This document shows, piece by piece, positions 19,359 to 28,272 of a stretch of 64,000 nt of DNA. Every line of letters begins with the position of its first letter. Position 1 is the stretch's first letter. This DNA comes from Marinomonas balearica (GTDB lineage: Bacteria; Pseudomonadota; Gammaproteobacteria; Pseudomonadales; Marinomonadaceae), in NCBI RefSeq assembly GCF_004362145.1, contig NZ_SNXC01000015.1, forward strand, positions 1 to 64,000, given 5' to 3'. The notes below the pieces were generated by a model. It ran no database searches. It saw nothing but the letters and a program-made list of their open reading frames with translations, and was not told the origin of the DNA. A program made the position numbers and the translations under genes.

Positions 19359-20012
19359 ATGGCATTAGCCTTTTTTGATTTGGACAATACATTAGTTGCT
19401 GGCGATACCGCTCAGGCATTTTCAGAATATTTGGCCGAAAGCGGAATTCCAACGCCGGAAGATTTTTTAGAAACTAATCATGCCTATATGGAAGATTATG
19501 ATAATGGAACGTTAGACCTTGCTCAGTATATGCGTTACACCCTAGCGCCATTGACGCAACTGTCGGCACTGCAAGTAAATGACTTGATTCAGCAGTTTAT
19601 TAAAGATGTCGTTGTTGATATGGCGTTGGAGAAGGCGAAAAACTTATTAGATCAGCACAAAAAAGACGGAGACGAAGTCGTTATTATTTCCGCTACGGGC
19701 ACGCACCTTGTCGCTCCAATCGCTCAATATTTAGGCGTTAAGCATGCCTTAGGTGTGGATATCGAATATCGTGATGGCATTATTACTGGCGAGATTGTAG
19801 GAGTACCTACGTTTCGTGAAGGAAAAGTGACTCGCGCCATTGGCTGGGCAAACGAACACGGTTATGACATGAAGGAAACATACTTCTACAGTGATTCTCA
19901 TAATGATTTGCCATTATTGGAAAATGCTTTGTATCCTATCGCGGTCGATCCTGATCCTGTTCTGATGGAGACGGCGAAGCAGAATGGTTGGGAGATCATT
20001 AGCCTTCGTTAA
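19359..20012 (+). CDS. HAD-IB family hydrolase, SerB-like
   Basis: 217 residues. HAD motif I FFDLDNTLVAGDTAQAF (aspartates at about 7 and 9), motif II VIISATGTHLV, a lysine in GKVTRAIG, and motif IV YFYSDSHNDLPLLENA. The helical cap inserted after motif I marks subfamily IB (phosphoserine phosphatase-like). It is not PhnX: the phosphonoacetaldehyde hydrolase cap and its catalytic lysine motif are absent. Likely substrate is a small phosphomonoester made in phosphonate use, or it is a housekeeping phosphatase. Preceded by AAGGAG. Confidence 0.82.
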   Translation: MALAFFDLDNTLVAGDTAQAFSEYLAESGIPTPEDFLETNHAYMEDYDNGTLDLAQYMRYTLAPLTQLSALQVNDLIQQFIKDVVVDMALEKAKNLLDQHKKDGDEVVIISATGTHLVAPIAQYLGVKHALGVDIEYRDGIITGEIVGVPTFREGKVTRAIGWANEHGYDMKETYFYSDSHNDLPLLENALYPIAVDPDPVLMETAKQNGWEIISLR

Positions 20013-20040
20013 GGCAGTGAATTTCATTTGGCTTGCTTAC

Positions 20041-20060
20041 GTCTTTGTGCAAAGACTTTC
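20041..20060 (+). terminator. Weak hairpin after the HAD gene
   Basis: GTCTTTG and CAAAGAC separated by two bases, followed by TTTC. It lies between two convergent genes and could end both transcripts. The short loop and weak T-run lower confidence. Confidence 0.4.
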
Positions 20061-20086
20061 TTCATTGCTTTGCCAAAAATAAACGT

Positions 20087-20953
20087 CTAATTTTTATTTA
20101 ACGCTGAAAAGTCCCTTAGATAATAAGCCAGTCTTTTTAGGTTAGAGTTCGCAGTTTGAGCGAACTCTAACCCATACATTCTTCCTTGATTCCCTCTATT
20201 CGAAAATAGCTGAATTAATTTACCATTGTTGAGTTCCTCGTCAATTAAGCATATTGGACAAAGCGCGATGCCTTGCGCTGCCAACGCCGCACTTTTTAGC
20301 AAATGAAAGTCTTCATAGATAAGGTCGGGTTGTGATGGCAAGTGTAAACCCAATTTCGAAAACCAATCCTGCCAAGCGCTTATAGAGTTATCGTGCAACA
20401 GCGTCGAATGAAGCAAGCTCTCGGGCGACTTGATGTTGTTAGTGTCCCGAAATAACGGGCTACAGACTGCAATGGTTTCTCCCTTTAAGACAGGAAACAG
20501 ATAATTCTGTGTCTGATAATTTCGATCGTAACCCTTGATAAGAATGTCGGTGGCATTGAGCCTTTCTGGAGCAGAGGCAAGATACTTGATCGATAATCGG
20601 ATTGATGGATTATTGGATCTAAAGGGCAATACTTTAGGCAATAGCCAAATATCCAGCAGTGAGGGTTGGACATAGAGTGTTAGGCTTTCTTGACCGCTTT
20701 CAAGCTCAGTTAATGCGGACGCAATGTCCTTAAAGGGCGATTCCAGACGGTCAGCCAGTTTTATTCCTGCTTCAGTGGGAACCAGTTGCCGACCTTGTTT
20801 TATCCATAAAGCTTGGTCTAACTGCTTCTCTAGACGTTTTAGCTGGTGGCTCACAGCGGATTCGGTAAGGGATAGGTGATCAGCTGTGCTCTTTAGACTG
20901 CCGAGTCTAACGGCCAGTTGAAATGTGTAAAGGGCGCTATAGGGAATCGACAT
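20087..20953 (-). CDS. LysR family transcriptional regulator
   Basis: 288 residues. N-terminal winged helix with LSLTESAVSHQLKRLEKQLDQALWIKQGRQLVPTEAG, of the GcvA-like subgroup; C-terminal periplasmic-binding-protein-like effector domain (about 90-285). It is divergent from the DUF1989 gene with 155 bases between starts, the usual LysR control geometry, so it probably activates that gene. Effector unknown. Confidence 0.88.
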   Translation of the reverse strand: MSIPYSALYTFQLAVRLGSLKSTADHLSLTESAVSHQLKRLEKQLDQALWIKQGRQLVPTEAGIKLADRLESPFKDIASALTELESGQESLTLYVQPSLLDIWLLPKVLPFRSNNPSIRLSIKYLASAPERLNATDILIKGYDRNYQTQNYLFPVLKGETIAVCSPLFRDTNNIKSPESLLHSTLLHDNSISAWQDWFSKLGLHLPSQPDLIYEDFHLLKSAALAAQGIALCPICLIDEELNNGKLIQLFSNRGNQGRMYGLEFAQTANSNLKRLAYYLRDFSALNKN

Positions 20954-21108
20954 ATACTCAAACTTTTGTCATCTATTTCTATAAATATATCCATTTTTTA
21001 ATGTTTTCGCATTGTCTAATCTATTTTCTAATCTTGTGAATATTAGAGATTGAGCCTGGGATCAGTTGATTGAACTGTTAATTTATAAGGTCGTTGCGAG
21101 GAAAAGGT

Positions 21109-21978
21109 ATGTCGAATGTTGAAGCCGCTTATCGAGCGGGTAAAGGATCCAAACTAGAAATTGATGCACCGTTTTATGATGGGCTTAAACAGCATAATGC
21201 TAAGCGTACGCTTATTGAAACTGTTCATATTCCACTTAGATCAGGGAAAGCGTGGAAAGTACCTGCGGGGCACATCTTCAGAGTTAAAGTGTCTGAAGGC
21301 CCACAAGTAGGCGACTTTAATATGTGGAATTTACATGATCCAAGAGAGCGAATGTGGGCGTCTCGGACCCGTCAGATTCAGCGGGCACATGTGAGCATCC
21401 ATGATCGAATTTGGTCGACGCTGCCATTTTTACGTCCTATGGTCACCATTATTGACGATACGTTAGCGGATTATGGGGAAGATGCAGAAGGCGGCCGAGT
21501 GCATGATTTATTGGGTACTCGTTGTGACCCTTATGTGAACCACCTTTTAACGGGCGATGATTTCGATTTCCACTGTCATTCAAATTTGGTCAGAGCTGTT
21601 TTGCCGTTTGGTCTGACCGAGTTCGATGTCCACGATGTGTTGAATATTTTCCAATGCACTGGGCTTAATGACGAAGATAAGTACTTTATGAAAGCTTGTC
21701 CCGCTAAAAAAGGCGATTACTTAGAGTTTTTCGCAGAGATAGACCTTCTATGTGCGCTTTCATGTTGCCCGGGCGGTGATCTTTCGGTTGATTTATGGGG
21801 GCCTGATGCAAAAGACCCTTTGTCTACTTGTCACCCTCTTGAAGTGGAAATCTACAAGCTTGAGGACAGTGCGCTAGACGGTTGGCAGCCTCCAAAGAGC
21901 CCAAATTATAAAGGGCGGCATGGGATGAACATGCCTGACATTGATTGGTCTGCGAAAAAGCGTGAGCTGAACGATTAA
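21109..21978 (+). CDS. DUF1989 (urea carboxylase-associated type) protein
   Basis: 289 residues, soluble. DUF1989 features: the N-terminal LRSGKAWKVPAGHIFRVKVSEGPQVGDFNMWNLHDPRERM, an internal GTRCDPYVN motif, DFHCHSNLVRAVLP, the CPAKKGDYLEF block and the SCCPGGDLS motif, with several conserved Cys and His that may bind metal. Members are found beside urea carboxylase or in amine and phosphonate neighbourhoods. None of those partners is adjacent here. GAGGAAAAGG just before the ATG at 21109 decides the start over the upstream ATG. Confidence 0.8.
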   Translation: MSNVEAAYRAGKGSKLEIDAPFYDGLKQHNAKRTLIETVHIPLRSGKAWKVPAGHIFRVKVSEGPQVGDFNMWNLHDPRERMWASRTRQIQRAHVSIHDRIWSTLPFLRPMVTIIDDTLADYGEDAEGGRVHDLLGTRCDPYVNHLLTGDDFDFHCHSNLVRAVLPFGLTEFDVHDVLNIFQCTGLNDEDKYFMKACPAKKGDYLEFFAEIDLLCALSCCPGGDLSVDLWGPDAKDPLSTCHPLEVEIYKLEDSALDGWQPPKSPNYKGRHGMNMPDIDWSAKKRELND

Positions 21979-22098
21979 AGCCTCAGAGGCGGCGCATGCT
22001 TTGTGTGCTTTTCACTTTTGATATCAGATTTGGAGGTAACGCTTGTTTGTATTGTTCGCTATGCTGATTAGTGTCATCGATCTGATAAGGAGTTGTCT

Positions 22099-22503
22099 AT
22101 GAGTTATCCTATAAAGGGCGCTTGCCAATGTGGGCAAGTTCAAATTGTGTTGAATAACCCTCCAGCAAAAGTGTTGGCGTGCCATTGCAAAGAATGTCAG
22201 AAACTGTCGACCAGTGTGTTTAGTCTTACGCTCTTCGTTAAGGAAGAAACCGTTGAAATTTCAGGTGAAATGGGAGATTGGAGCCGCAACGCGGACGGTG
22301 GGAATACCGCCGCGGCGAAATTCTGTACGGGATGTGGTAATCGTATTTATCATTACAACCCGCTTGATACGAGCGTTCTAAAGCTCAAGTTAACCGCTTT
22401 TGATGATGTTGAATTTAAACCAGATGCTCACATCTGGGTGAAAAGTAAAAAAAGCTGGTATCAGATCCCCGAAGGCGTACCGACATTTGAAACCGTGCCT
22501 TAG
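22099..22503 (+). CDS. GFA family zinc-binding protein
   Basis: 134 residues. The GFA (glutathione-dependent formaldehyde-activating-like) pattern is clear: GACQCGQVQ, LACHCKECQKLS and FCTGCGNRIY supply three cysteine pairs for zinc. The family includes CENP-V/Gfa proteins, and most bacterial members have no proven activity. Start ATG at 22099 follows AAGGAG (22087-22092); the upstream in-frame TTG is ignored. It converges on pspF with only one base between the stop codons. Confidence 0.88.
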   Translation: MSYPIKGACQCGQVQIVLNNPPAKVLACHCKECQKLSTSVFSLTLFVKEETVEISGEMGDWSRNADGGNTAAAKFCTGCGNRIYHYNPLDTSVLKLKLTAFDDVEFKPDAHIWVKSKKSWYQIPEGVPTFETVP

Positions 22504-22504
22504 T

Positions 22505-23524
22505 TTAGGACGGAGGTGCGAATTTACGGACTAATCCTCGAAATTGGTCGTAAGTCAGTCCTAAATAACGTGCCGCTTTGCGTTGGTTGTGCTGATGCCG
22601 ACCTAATGCTTTGGAAACAAGCTCACGCTGAAGTCGCTCTACCTCGTGTTTATAGTCAATCGGCTGGTCATTGAAAGCGTCGTTCGAATGAGCGGTGTTT
22701 ACGGTAGAGGTATTCGTCTCTTCTTGGCCTATTTTAGATAAGGGCTCATGATCAAGTGCAAACGGATTAATGATAATGGACGTGAGTTCATGGCTGGTTT
22801 TCCCTGTGCGAAAAACCGAGCGTTCAATCACATTTTTAAGTTCTCGAACATTCCCTGGCCATTCGTAGTCGAATAGGGTTGTTAGCGCTTGCTCACTAAA
22901 ACCAGGAAAGACGTCCCAACCAAGCTCAGTGGTAAACCTAATCGCAAAAAACTCTGCAAGCTCTTCAAGGTCTTCTTTGCGGTGACGAAGTGGAGGAATG
23001 TTTACGACATCAAACGCCAATCGATCGAGTAAATCTGAGCGAAATAGACCTTCTTTTGCCAGCTTAAGCAGATCTGCATTGGTCGCCGCAATAATACGCA
23101 CGTCCACACTGATTGTTTGGCTTCCTCCTAGACGTTCGAATTCACCGTATTCTAAAACGCGTAAAAGTTTTTCTTGGGCGCGCATGGGCAATGTACCCAA
23201 TTCATCTAAGAATAAAGTACCGGAATGGGCGCGCTCAAAGCGTCCTTTATGAGATTTCGTTGCGCCGGTAAAGGCTCCTTGTTCATGACCGAATAACTCA
23301 CTTTCGAGTAATTCTTCAGAGAGCGTCGCGCAGTTAAGCGAGATAAACTGTTGGTCCCAGCGTTTTGATAGATAGTGCAAGCGCTCTGCGATCAACTCTT
23401 TCCCTGTCCCGCGTTCTCCACAAATCAATACGGATCGATCAATCTCAGCTAACTGAGAGGCGTGTTCTAATGTGTGAGCGAGCGCGTTTGAACTGCCGAC
23501 AATTCGCTGAGGTTTGGTTATCAT
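22505..23524 (-). CDS. pspF: PspF, sigma-54 activator of the phage shock operon
   Basis: 339 residues. AAA+ sigma-54-interacting domain with Walker A GERGTGKE (about 36-43), the RNA-polymerase contact GAFTGA (about 83-88), Walker B GTLFLDELGTLP, and a C-terminal Fis-type helix-turn-helix (NQRKAARYLGLTYDQFRGLVRKF). Like E. coli PspF it has no N-terminal receiver domain, because PspA acts as the negative regulator. It is divergent from pspA and drives it. The start is uncertain: TTG, GTG and ATG are all in frame, and ATG at 23524 is chosen. Confidence 0.93.
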   Translation of the reverse strand: MITKPQRIVGSSNALAHTLEHASQLAEIDRSVLICGERGTGKELIAERLHYLSKRWDQQFISLNCATLSEELLESELFGHEQGAFTGATKSHKGRFERAHSGTLFLDELGTLPMRAQEKLLRVLEYGEFERLGGSQTISVDVRIIAATNADLLKLAKEGLFRSDLLDRLAFDVVNIPPLRHRKEDLEELAEFFAIRFTTELGWDVFPGFSEQALTTLFDYEWPGNVRELKNVIERSVFRTGKTSHELTSIIINPFALDHEPLSKIGQEETNTSTVNTAHSNDAFNDQPIDYKHEVERLQRELVSKALGRHQHNQRKAARYLGLTYDQFRGLVRKFAPPS

Positions 23525-23675
23525 CACTTTGCCCAATTATTTGATGCCAGAATTGGTTTATTTAACCATATTTAGCAGGTTTAAAATGCCATTAATGGGT
23601 TTTATACGCCTTTTAAATGCTTATGAAATTATGGGGTAGTTTATTAATCTTATAAAAATCATAGGGTTATTAGGC

Positions 23676-23692
23676 TTGGCATGCATCCTGAT
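23676..23692 (+). promoter_or_regulatory. Sigma-54 promoter of pspABC
   Basis: TTGGCATGCATCCTGAT. The GG of the -24 element is followed ten bases later by GA at -12. E. coli pspA has a similarly imperfect -12 (GT instead of GC) after TTGGCACG. It lies about 75-90 bases before the pspA start and next to divergent pspF, the expected place. Confidence 0.65.
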
Positions 23693-23767
23693 ATGTATAA
23701 ATTAATTATTCAATGTGGCATTGAGCGCTACTTTGAATATTCATCTATCGACAATGAGGAAGAGATC

Positions 23768-24439
23768 ATGGGTATTTTTTCAAGAATGACAGACATCATT
23801 AACAGCAATCTTACTTCGCTGTTGGACAAAGCCGAAGACCCGAAAAAAATGATTCGAATGATGATTCAGGAAATGGAAGAGACTTTAGTTGAAGTGCGCT
23901 CCAGTACAGCAAGAGTAATAGCGGATCGTAAGACCACAGGTCGCAGGCTTGAGCGTCTAAAAGCAGACATTCAAGAGTGGGAAAAGAAGGCCGTATTGGC
24001 CATCGAGAAAGGCCGAGAAGATCTTGCAAGAGCGGCGCTATCTGAGAAGCAACAATCCGAAAAGGAAATGGATGGAATCAATGCAGAACTGGGCAATTTA
24101 GATGAACACCTAGAGCAATTGAATGAAGAAATTGCACAATTGCAGAGTAAGTTAGATGACGCTAAAGCGAAGCAAAAAGCGCTACTAATGCGACAGTCTA
24201 GCGTTGAAAACCGCCTTAAAGTAAAGCGTCAAAGTCATCGTGCTGACATCAGCGATGCATTTGAAAAGTTTGAACGCTTTGAGCGTCGAATGGATCATCT
24301 GGAAGGACAAGTTGAGTCAATGGACATGGGAGCGACCTCGAAACAAGATTTACACGCTCAATTTGACGAGCTGGAAAACAATGATGCAATAAATGATGAA
24401 CTGGCGCGCCTTAAAGATAAGATGGACAAACAAAGCTAA
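23768..24439 (+). CDS. pspA: Phage shock protein A
   Basis: ESCRT-III-like membrane-stress effector that binds inner-membrane lipids and inhibits PspF. 223 residues from the ATG at 23768, against 222 in E. coli. N-terminal amphipathic helix MGIFSRMTDIINSNLTSLLDKAEDPKKM, then continuous coiled coil to about 185. GAGGAAGAG precedes this ATG. The earlier in-frame ATG at 23681 lies inside the sigma-54 promoter and is rejected. First gene of pspABC. Confidence 0.96.
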   Translation: MGIFSRMTDIINSNLTSLLDKAEDPKKMIRMMIQEMEETLVEVRSSTARVIADRKTTGRRLERLKADIQEWEKKAVLAIEKGREDLARAALSEKQQSEKEMDGINAELGNLDEHLEQLNEEIAQLQSKLDDAKAKQKALLMRQSSVENRLKVKRQSHRADISDAFEKFERFERRMDHLEGQVESMDMGATSKQDLHAQFDELENNDAINDELARLKDKMDKQS

Positions 24440-24471
24440 GCTTCTAGAAATCAAATAAAGGGATCAATGTT

Positions 24472-24723
24472 ATGAGTATGGCCGTATTTTTCTTTGTACC
24501 CACGATCATTTTTATGACATTTGTCGCGCCTATCTGGTTATTGTTGCATTACCGCAGCCGAACCCGATCCGTAAAAGGCTTGGATTCGACCGAAAAGAAA
24601 GAGCTGGAACACCTTTTAGCTCAGGCCGACAAGTTGTCAGACAGAGTAAGAACGCTAGAACAGATATTGGATGAGACAAGCCCACAATGGCGAGCACACG
24701 CTACGGCAGAAGAACGTGACTAG
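24472..24723 (+). CDS. pspB: Phage shock protein B
   Basis: 83 residues. One N-terminal membrane helix (FFFVPTIIFMTFVAPIWLLLHY), then a leucine-zipper-like cytoplasmic helix (STEKKELEHLLAQADKLSDRVRTLEQILD). It works with PspC to relieve PspA-PspF inhibition on envelope stress. It sits between pspA and pspC, 32 bases after the pspA stop. Confidence 0.95.
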   Translation: MSMAVFFFVPTIIFMTFVAPIWLLLHYRSRTRSVKGLDSTEKKELEHLLAQADKLSDRVRTLEQILDETSPQWRAHATAEERD

Positions 24724-24762
24724 TCGCGGTGAGCTGTGCGTTTGATCAATAGGAGAGCGAGA

Positions 24763-25209
24763 ATGAAATATAAGTACCAAGGTGATTTTAAACAAAAAAA
24801 GAAACAGGGCTGGGCGTTAAATCTTTATCGGAACACACAGAAGGGCTACATTGGCGGAGTATGCGCAGGGCTTGCTGATCACTTCGACATCGATACTTGG
24901 GTTGTCCGACTTGCTGTTTTCGGTGGTTTTTTGTTTTTGGGTGGGTTTACCGTGATGGCGTATATTGGGCTTTGGGTATTTCTTGATCCTAAACCCGACT
25001 ACGAAGATATCGAGTACGAATACGATGAGCGACATCATACTTATCGTCCGAAAAAAATGTTCAAGTATGCTGAGAGTGCGTCCGCTAGATTACATAAAGC
25101 AAAAGAGAAGCTGAATACGATTGCTGCTAGTGTAACCAATATGGAACGTCATGTGACGTCTCGGAAATTTGATTTAAACCGTCAGTTTTCAGATTTGAAA
25201 GATGACTAG
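24763..25209 (+). CDS. pspC: Phage shock protein C
   Basis: 148 residues from the ATG at 24763 (GGAG upstream). PspC domain with LYRNTQKGYIGGVCAGLADHF, two membrane segments around residues 45-75, and the LDPKP exit. The C-terminal cytoplasmic part (about 85-148) is a charged helix with KAKEKLNTIAASVTNMERHV. Inner-membrane sensor partner of PspB. No pspD or pspG is seen after it. Confidence 0.94.
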   Translation: MKYKYQGDFKQKKKQGWALNLYRNTQKGYIGGVCAGLADHFDIDTWVVRLAVFGGFLFLGGFTVMAYIGLWVFLDPKPDYEDIEYEYDERHHTYRPKKMFKYAESASARLHKAKEKLNTIAASVTNMERHVTSRKFDLNRQFSDLKDD

Positions 25210-25304
25210 AAAAAGTTTGTAAGGGAGGTTGCCGTACTCTTTTTTGCATAACCCATACATCGCTTCTTTTACTATGATTAATAGGCAGTAATAGGAGTGA
25301 TGAG

Positions 25305-26408
25305 ATGCGAATTGATATACAGCTGAGTGTCGTTTTATTCTTTGTATTAATCTTAAGGTCGCAAGGAGAAGCGGCTACTCAAGTGGAACAAAACGATTGG
25401 CAGTGGAATTTACCGCATGATGTAGACCCTCCCTTTGTTCCCGAAAATAACCCAATGAGTAGCGCAAAAGTAGAATTGGGACGCGAGCTGTTTTTCGATT
25501 CCAACCTTTCAGGAGCGGGGTATGTCTCTTGCTCGACGTGCCACCTTCCGGAAAGGTCCTTTTCCGAAAATCGAAAGGTGTCCGTTGGTATCACCGGAGA
25601 ATTTCATACCCGCAACGCGCTCTCGCTCGTTAATACGGCCTATATGACCACATTGACGTGGGCTGACCCAAACATCACCTTGTTTGAAGAGCAAGCGAAA
25701 GTTCCCATGTTTGGTACGCACCCTATTGAAATGGGAACACTAGGCTATGAAAACAAAGTGTTGAATTTCCTTTCCGAGCACCCGCTTTACCCTGATAAGT
25801 TCAAGGCCGCATTTCCTAAGCGAGACACTATCGATTTTGAACAGGTATTTATGGCGTTAGGTGCTTATCAGCGAACATTAATCAGTGTGAATGCTCCTTA
25901 TGATCAATACCGTTATTATGGTCAAAAAGATGCCATTAGCGAAGCGGCTATAAAAGGCGAAGCTTTGTTTTTCAGTAAGGAACTCGGATGTTCTGGTTGC
26001 CATGCAGGTCGGCACTTTAGCGACGCAACGGGACAACCAAGCTTTCATAATACAGGGCTTTATAATGTGGATAAAAAAGGCAGTTACCCTCAAGGAGAGC
26101 AGGGGCTTTTCGAAGTGACTAACGTCGACTCAGATAAGGGTAAGTTTCGAACTCCTACGTTACGTAATATCGAGCTGTCAGCACCTTATATGCATGACGG
26201 TTCGATAAATACGCTTGAAGAGGTTATTGCACATTATGCCGCAGGTGGGCGCTCCGCCATGGAAACAAGCGATTCGCCTTTGCGTGACATCAGAATATCG
26301 GGATTTGAGTTGTCAGATCGAGAGGCGAGTTACTTGATTGAGTTCTTAAAAAGCCTGACAGATACGTCGTATATTGAAAATCAGATGCGTAACGCGCCAT
26401 TTCAGTAG
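25305..26408 (+). CDS. Di-heme cytochrome c peroxidase/MauG family protein
   Basis: 367 residues with a Sec signal peptide (cut after about GEAA). Two CXXCH heme sites: CSTCH at 76-80 and CSGCH at 229-233. Conserved family blocks are LGRELFFDSNLS, TRNALSLVNTAY, GEALFFSKELGCSGCH and FRTPTLRNIELSAPYMHDGS. Periplasmic; the family uses hydrogen peroxide or oxidises protein or small-molecule substrates. The absence of mau genes argues against a true methylamine role, and a classical CcpA peroxidase is possible. It may share expression with the lipoprotein gene downstream, but 215 bases separate them. Confidence 0.9.
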   Translation: MRIDIQLSVVLFFVLILRSQGEAATQVEQNDWQWNLPHDVDPPFVPENNPMSSAKVELGRELFFDSNLSGAGYVSCSTCHLPERSFSENRKVSVGITGEFHTRNALSLVNTAYMTTLTWADPNITLFEEQAKVPMFGTHPIEMGTLGYENKVLNFLSEHPLYPDKFKAAFPKRDTIDFEQVFMALGAYQRTLISVNAPYDQYRYYGQKDAISEAAIKGEALFFSKELGCSGCHAGRHFSDATGQPSFHNTGLYNVDKKGSYPQGEQGLFEVTNVDSDKGKFRTPTLRNIELSAPYMHDGSINTLEEVIAHYAAGGRSAMETSDSPLRDIRISGFELSDREASYLIEFLKSLTDTSYIENQMRNAPFQ

Positions 26409-26623
26409 GTGCGTAAGGAGTTGTCTCATATCGCGCTCGGCATAATGAGAAAAAACTTTAAATAAAGTTATTTATGAGATCCCCTCCAAGCGATAAAAAT
26501 AATTGCAGAATAAATCAGCACAAAATGTGCATATTTTTATTATAGTAATAATACACATGCAATTTGGTTATTTTCAGGCTTTCTCGATCGACCTTAGAGA
26601 GCCTTTGATTTGTGAGGGTTACT

Positions 26624-28234
26624 ATGCAGAAATTATCACTTACCGTGGTTTTTGCCTCGATATCACTCGCAGGATGCGATTTAGATGGCTCCGGAAATTC
26701 GAGCTCCTCATCGAGTACATCAACTACGTCTTCGGTTGCTGTTGAAATGGAAGGCAAATTTCCGACAGGTCTTTCTGTCGCATCGCCTTTGCAACGCTCT
26801 TCAAGCGCGACCACAGCATCTCGAATGCTAAACAGAACGGCGTCAGATGCGAAATACAGTATGGAAGCAATTACGACGGAAATTGAGGCCGTCAGTACAA
26901 GCGCATCCTCTTTTTCTTCGAAATTTGATATATCTCATTTCTTTACGGATGTTGGCAGTGCGGAGTGTTTTGGCCCTCAGGTAATGTATGAGAATCACCC
27001 TGATGGAACGGCAGGCAATTCAGGGACACTTCCTTCTGGTGATGTGGGCATTTGGACAGACACAAATGGATCAACGAACGAGGCCTGTGCGGCAGCCGAG
27101 TTGAATGCACAAATGCGCGGAGCCGCAAACCGAACCTTTATGTCCATGATGAGCTTTGCTGGATTATTGGCAGTCGCACGACTCGATGGTGTTTCATTGC
27201 CTACTGCTGGTGGAACGCCGGCCGACCTGAGCAGCTCACTCAGCTCTAGAATGCCATCCTCTATTTCGGTCACAACGGCACAGTTGAGTCAAAGCAGTGC
27301 GGGTGTTTGGTCTTATACGCTGGAGTTTGAATATACCGATTCAACGCCACCCACGGGCGCAACGACACCTCAAACCATTGGTCTTAGAATGGAACACACG
27401 CCAGGGTCGTCATCAACGGCGTATGAAGGGGTGATTCAATATCAAATGGACGATTATTATAGCCCTTCTGGAAATTGTACCGCTGACACGCACGGTGGTG
27501 CCAATATCACGCACAATGGTTCGCTTCATTATAAACGTAACGGCGACAATATTGTGACTCAGCACAGATACGGTAACTTGTGCGGGCATGATCAGACTAA
27601 CTTCTCAGAAGCCATTACGGGTAAGACACTGCAGCACTTGAGCCCCACGAGTGCGTGGGATAATAACTTTTCTATCTTAACAGCAGAGTTTGATCGAACA
27701 GACAGAAGTGGTTCATACGCTTATACATGGCAAGCGGGGTTTGTTGATGGCAGCTCACGAATACTGTTCGTTGGTTTGAATTCGGGTGGTAACGATGGTG
27801 AATCTTACTATGGGTATGGCGATACCGTGAACACGTCCACGAGTGGAGACATCACAGGGCTTTACTGTAATTGGGCTGGACCTGGAACCCATACATTGCA
27901 TGCCTATGCTCAACGCCAGTTCTTGTCTTACTCAAGCACCAGCAACCAATACGAGCTGAGCAGTACGGCCTCAAGTAATATTCGATATGCTCCGACGACA
28001 TCCTGTATCTACGATACTGAAGTAACGGGAAATGAATTCCGCTACGACAGAGACATTGATGACACACTGACAGATGAAACAGATATCACCGCGTTAGTTT
28101 ACTCAAGCGGCTCTGCGCCAACAGGCTACCATGACTTGGATTTAATGAGTCCAACGATAGGATCCACAACCTACACTTCGATTATGGATGCCATTGTTAA
28201 TGGTAGACATTTCAGTAAGCCAACCTATCCATAA
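26624..28234 (+). CDS. Large predicted lipoprotein of unknown function
   Basis: 536 residues. Lipobox LAGC with cysteine at about 18, then an acidic, Ser-rich linker (GSGNSSSSSSTSTTSS), which targets it to the envelope. The mature part is Ser/Thr/Gly-rich with many short beta-like segments (WSYTLEFEYTDS, SLHYKRNGDNIVTQHRY, YAYTWQAGFVDGSSRILFVGL) and several dispersed cysteines. It looks like a beta-rich surface protein. No family recognised. GAGG before the ATG at 26624 fixes the start. A strong terminator follows. Confidence 0.72.
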   Translation: MQKLSLTVVFASISLAGCDLDGSGNSSSSSSTSTTSSVAVEMEGKFPTGLSVASPLQRSSSATTASRMLNRTASDAKYSMEAITTEIEAVSTSASSFSSKFDISHFFTDVGSAECFGPQVMYENHPDGTAGNSGTLPSGDVGIWTDTNGSTNEACAAAELNAQMRGAANRTFMSMMSFAGLLAVARLDGVSLPTAGGTPADLSSSLSSRMPSSISVTTAQLSQSSAGVWSYTLEFEYTDSTPPTGATTPQTIGLRMEHTPGSSSTAYEGVIQYQMDDYYSPSGNCTADTHGGANITHNGSLHYKRNGDNIVTQHRYGNLCGHDQTNFSEAITGKTLQHLSPTSAWDNNFSILTAEFDRTDRSGSYAYTWQAGFVDGSSRILFVGLNSGGNDGESYYGYGDTVNTSTSGDITGLYCNWAGPGTHTLHAYAQRQFLSYSSTSNQYELSSTASSNIRYAPTTSCIYDTEVTGNEFRYDRDIDDTLTDETDITALVYSSGSAPTGYHDLDLMSPTIGSTTYTSIMDAIVNGRHFSKPTYP

Positions 28235-28272
28235 GTAGGTGAGTTTTCCCTAAATAACAGCACTGTAACCTG

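Noticed and set aside
19359-20012. HAD gene as phosphonoacetaldehyde hydrolase PhnX
   Set aside because: Motif I and the cap are of HAD-IB (SerB-like) type; the PhnX cap lysine motif is absent.
23681-23767. Longer pspA start at 23681
   Set aside because: The ATG is inside the sigma-54 promoter and would add 29 unusual residues; the ATG at 23768 gives the family length and has a ribosome site.
25305-26408. Peroxidase-like gene as true MauG
   Set aside because: No methylamine dehydrogenase genes are present; only the general di-heme family can be claimed.
26503-26745. 80-codon rightward ORF before the large lipoprotein
   Set aside because: No ribosome site or motif; most of it overlaps the lipoprotein start in another frame.
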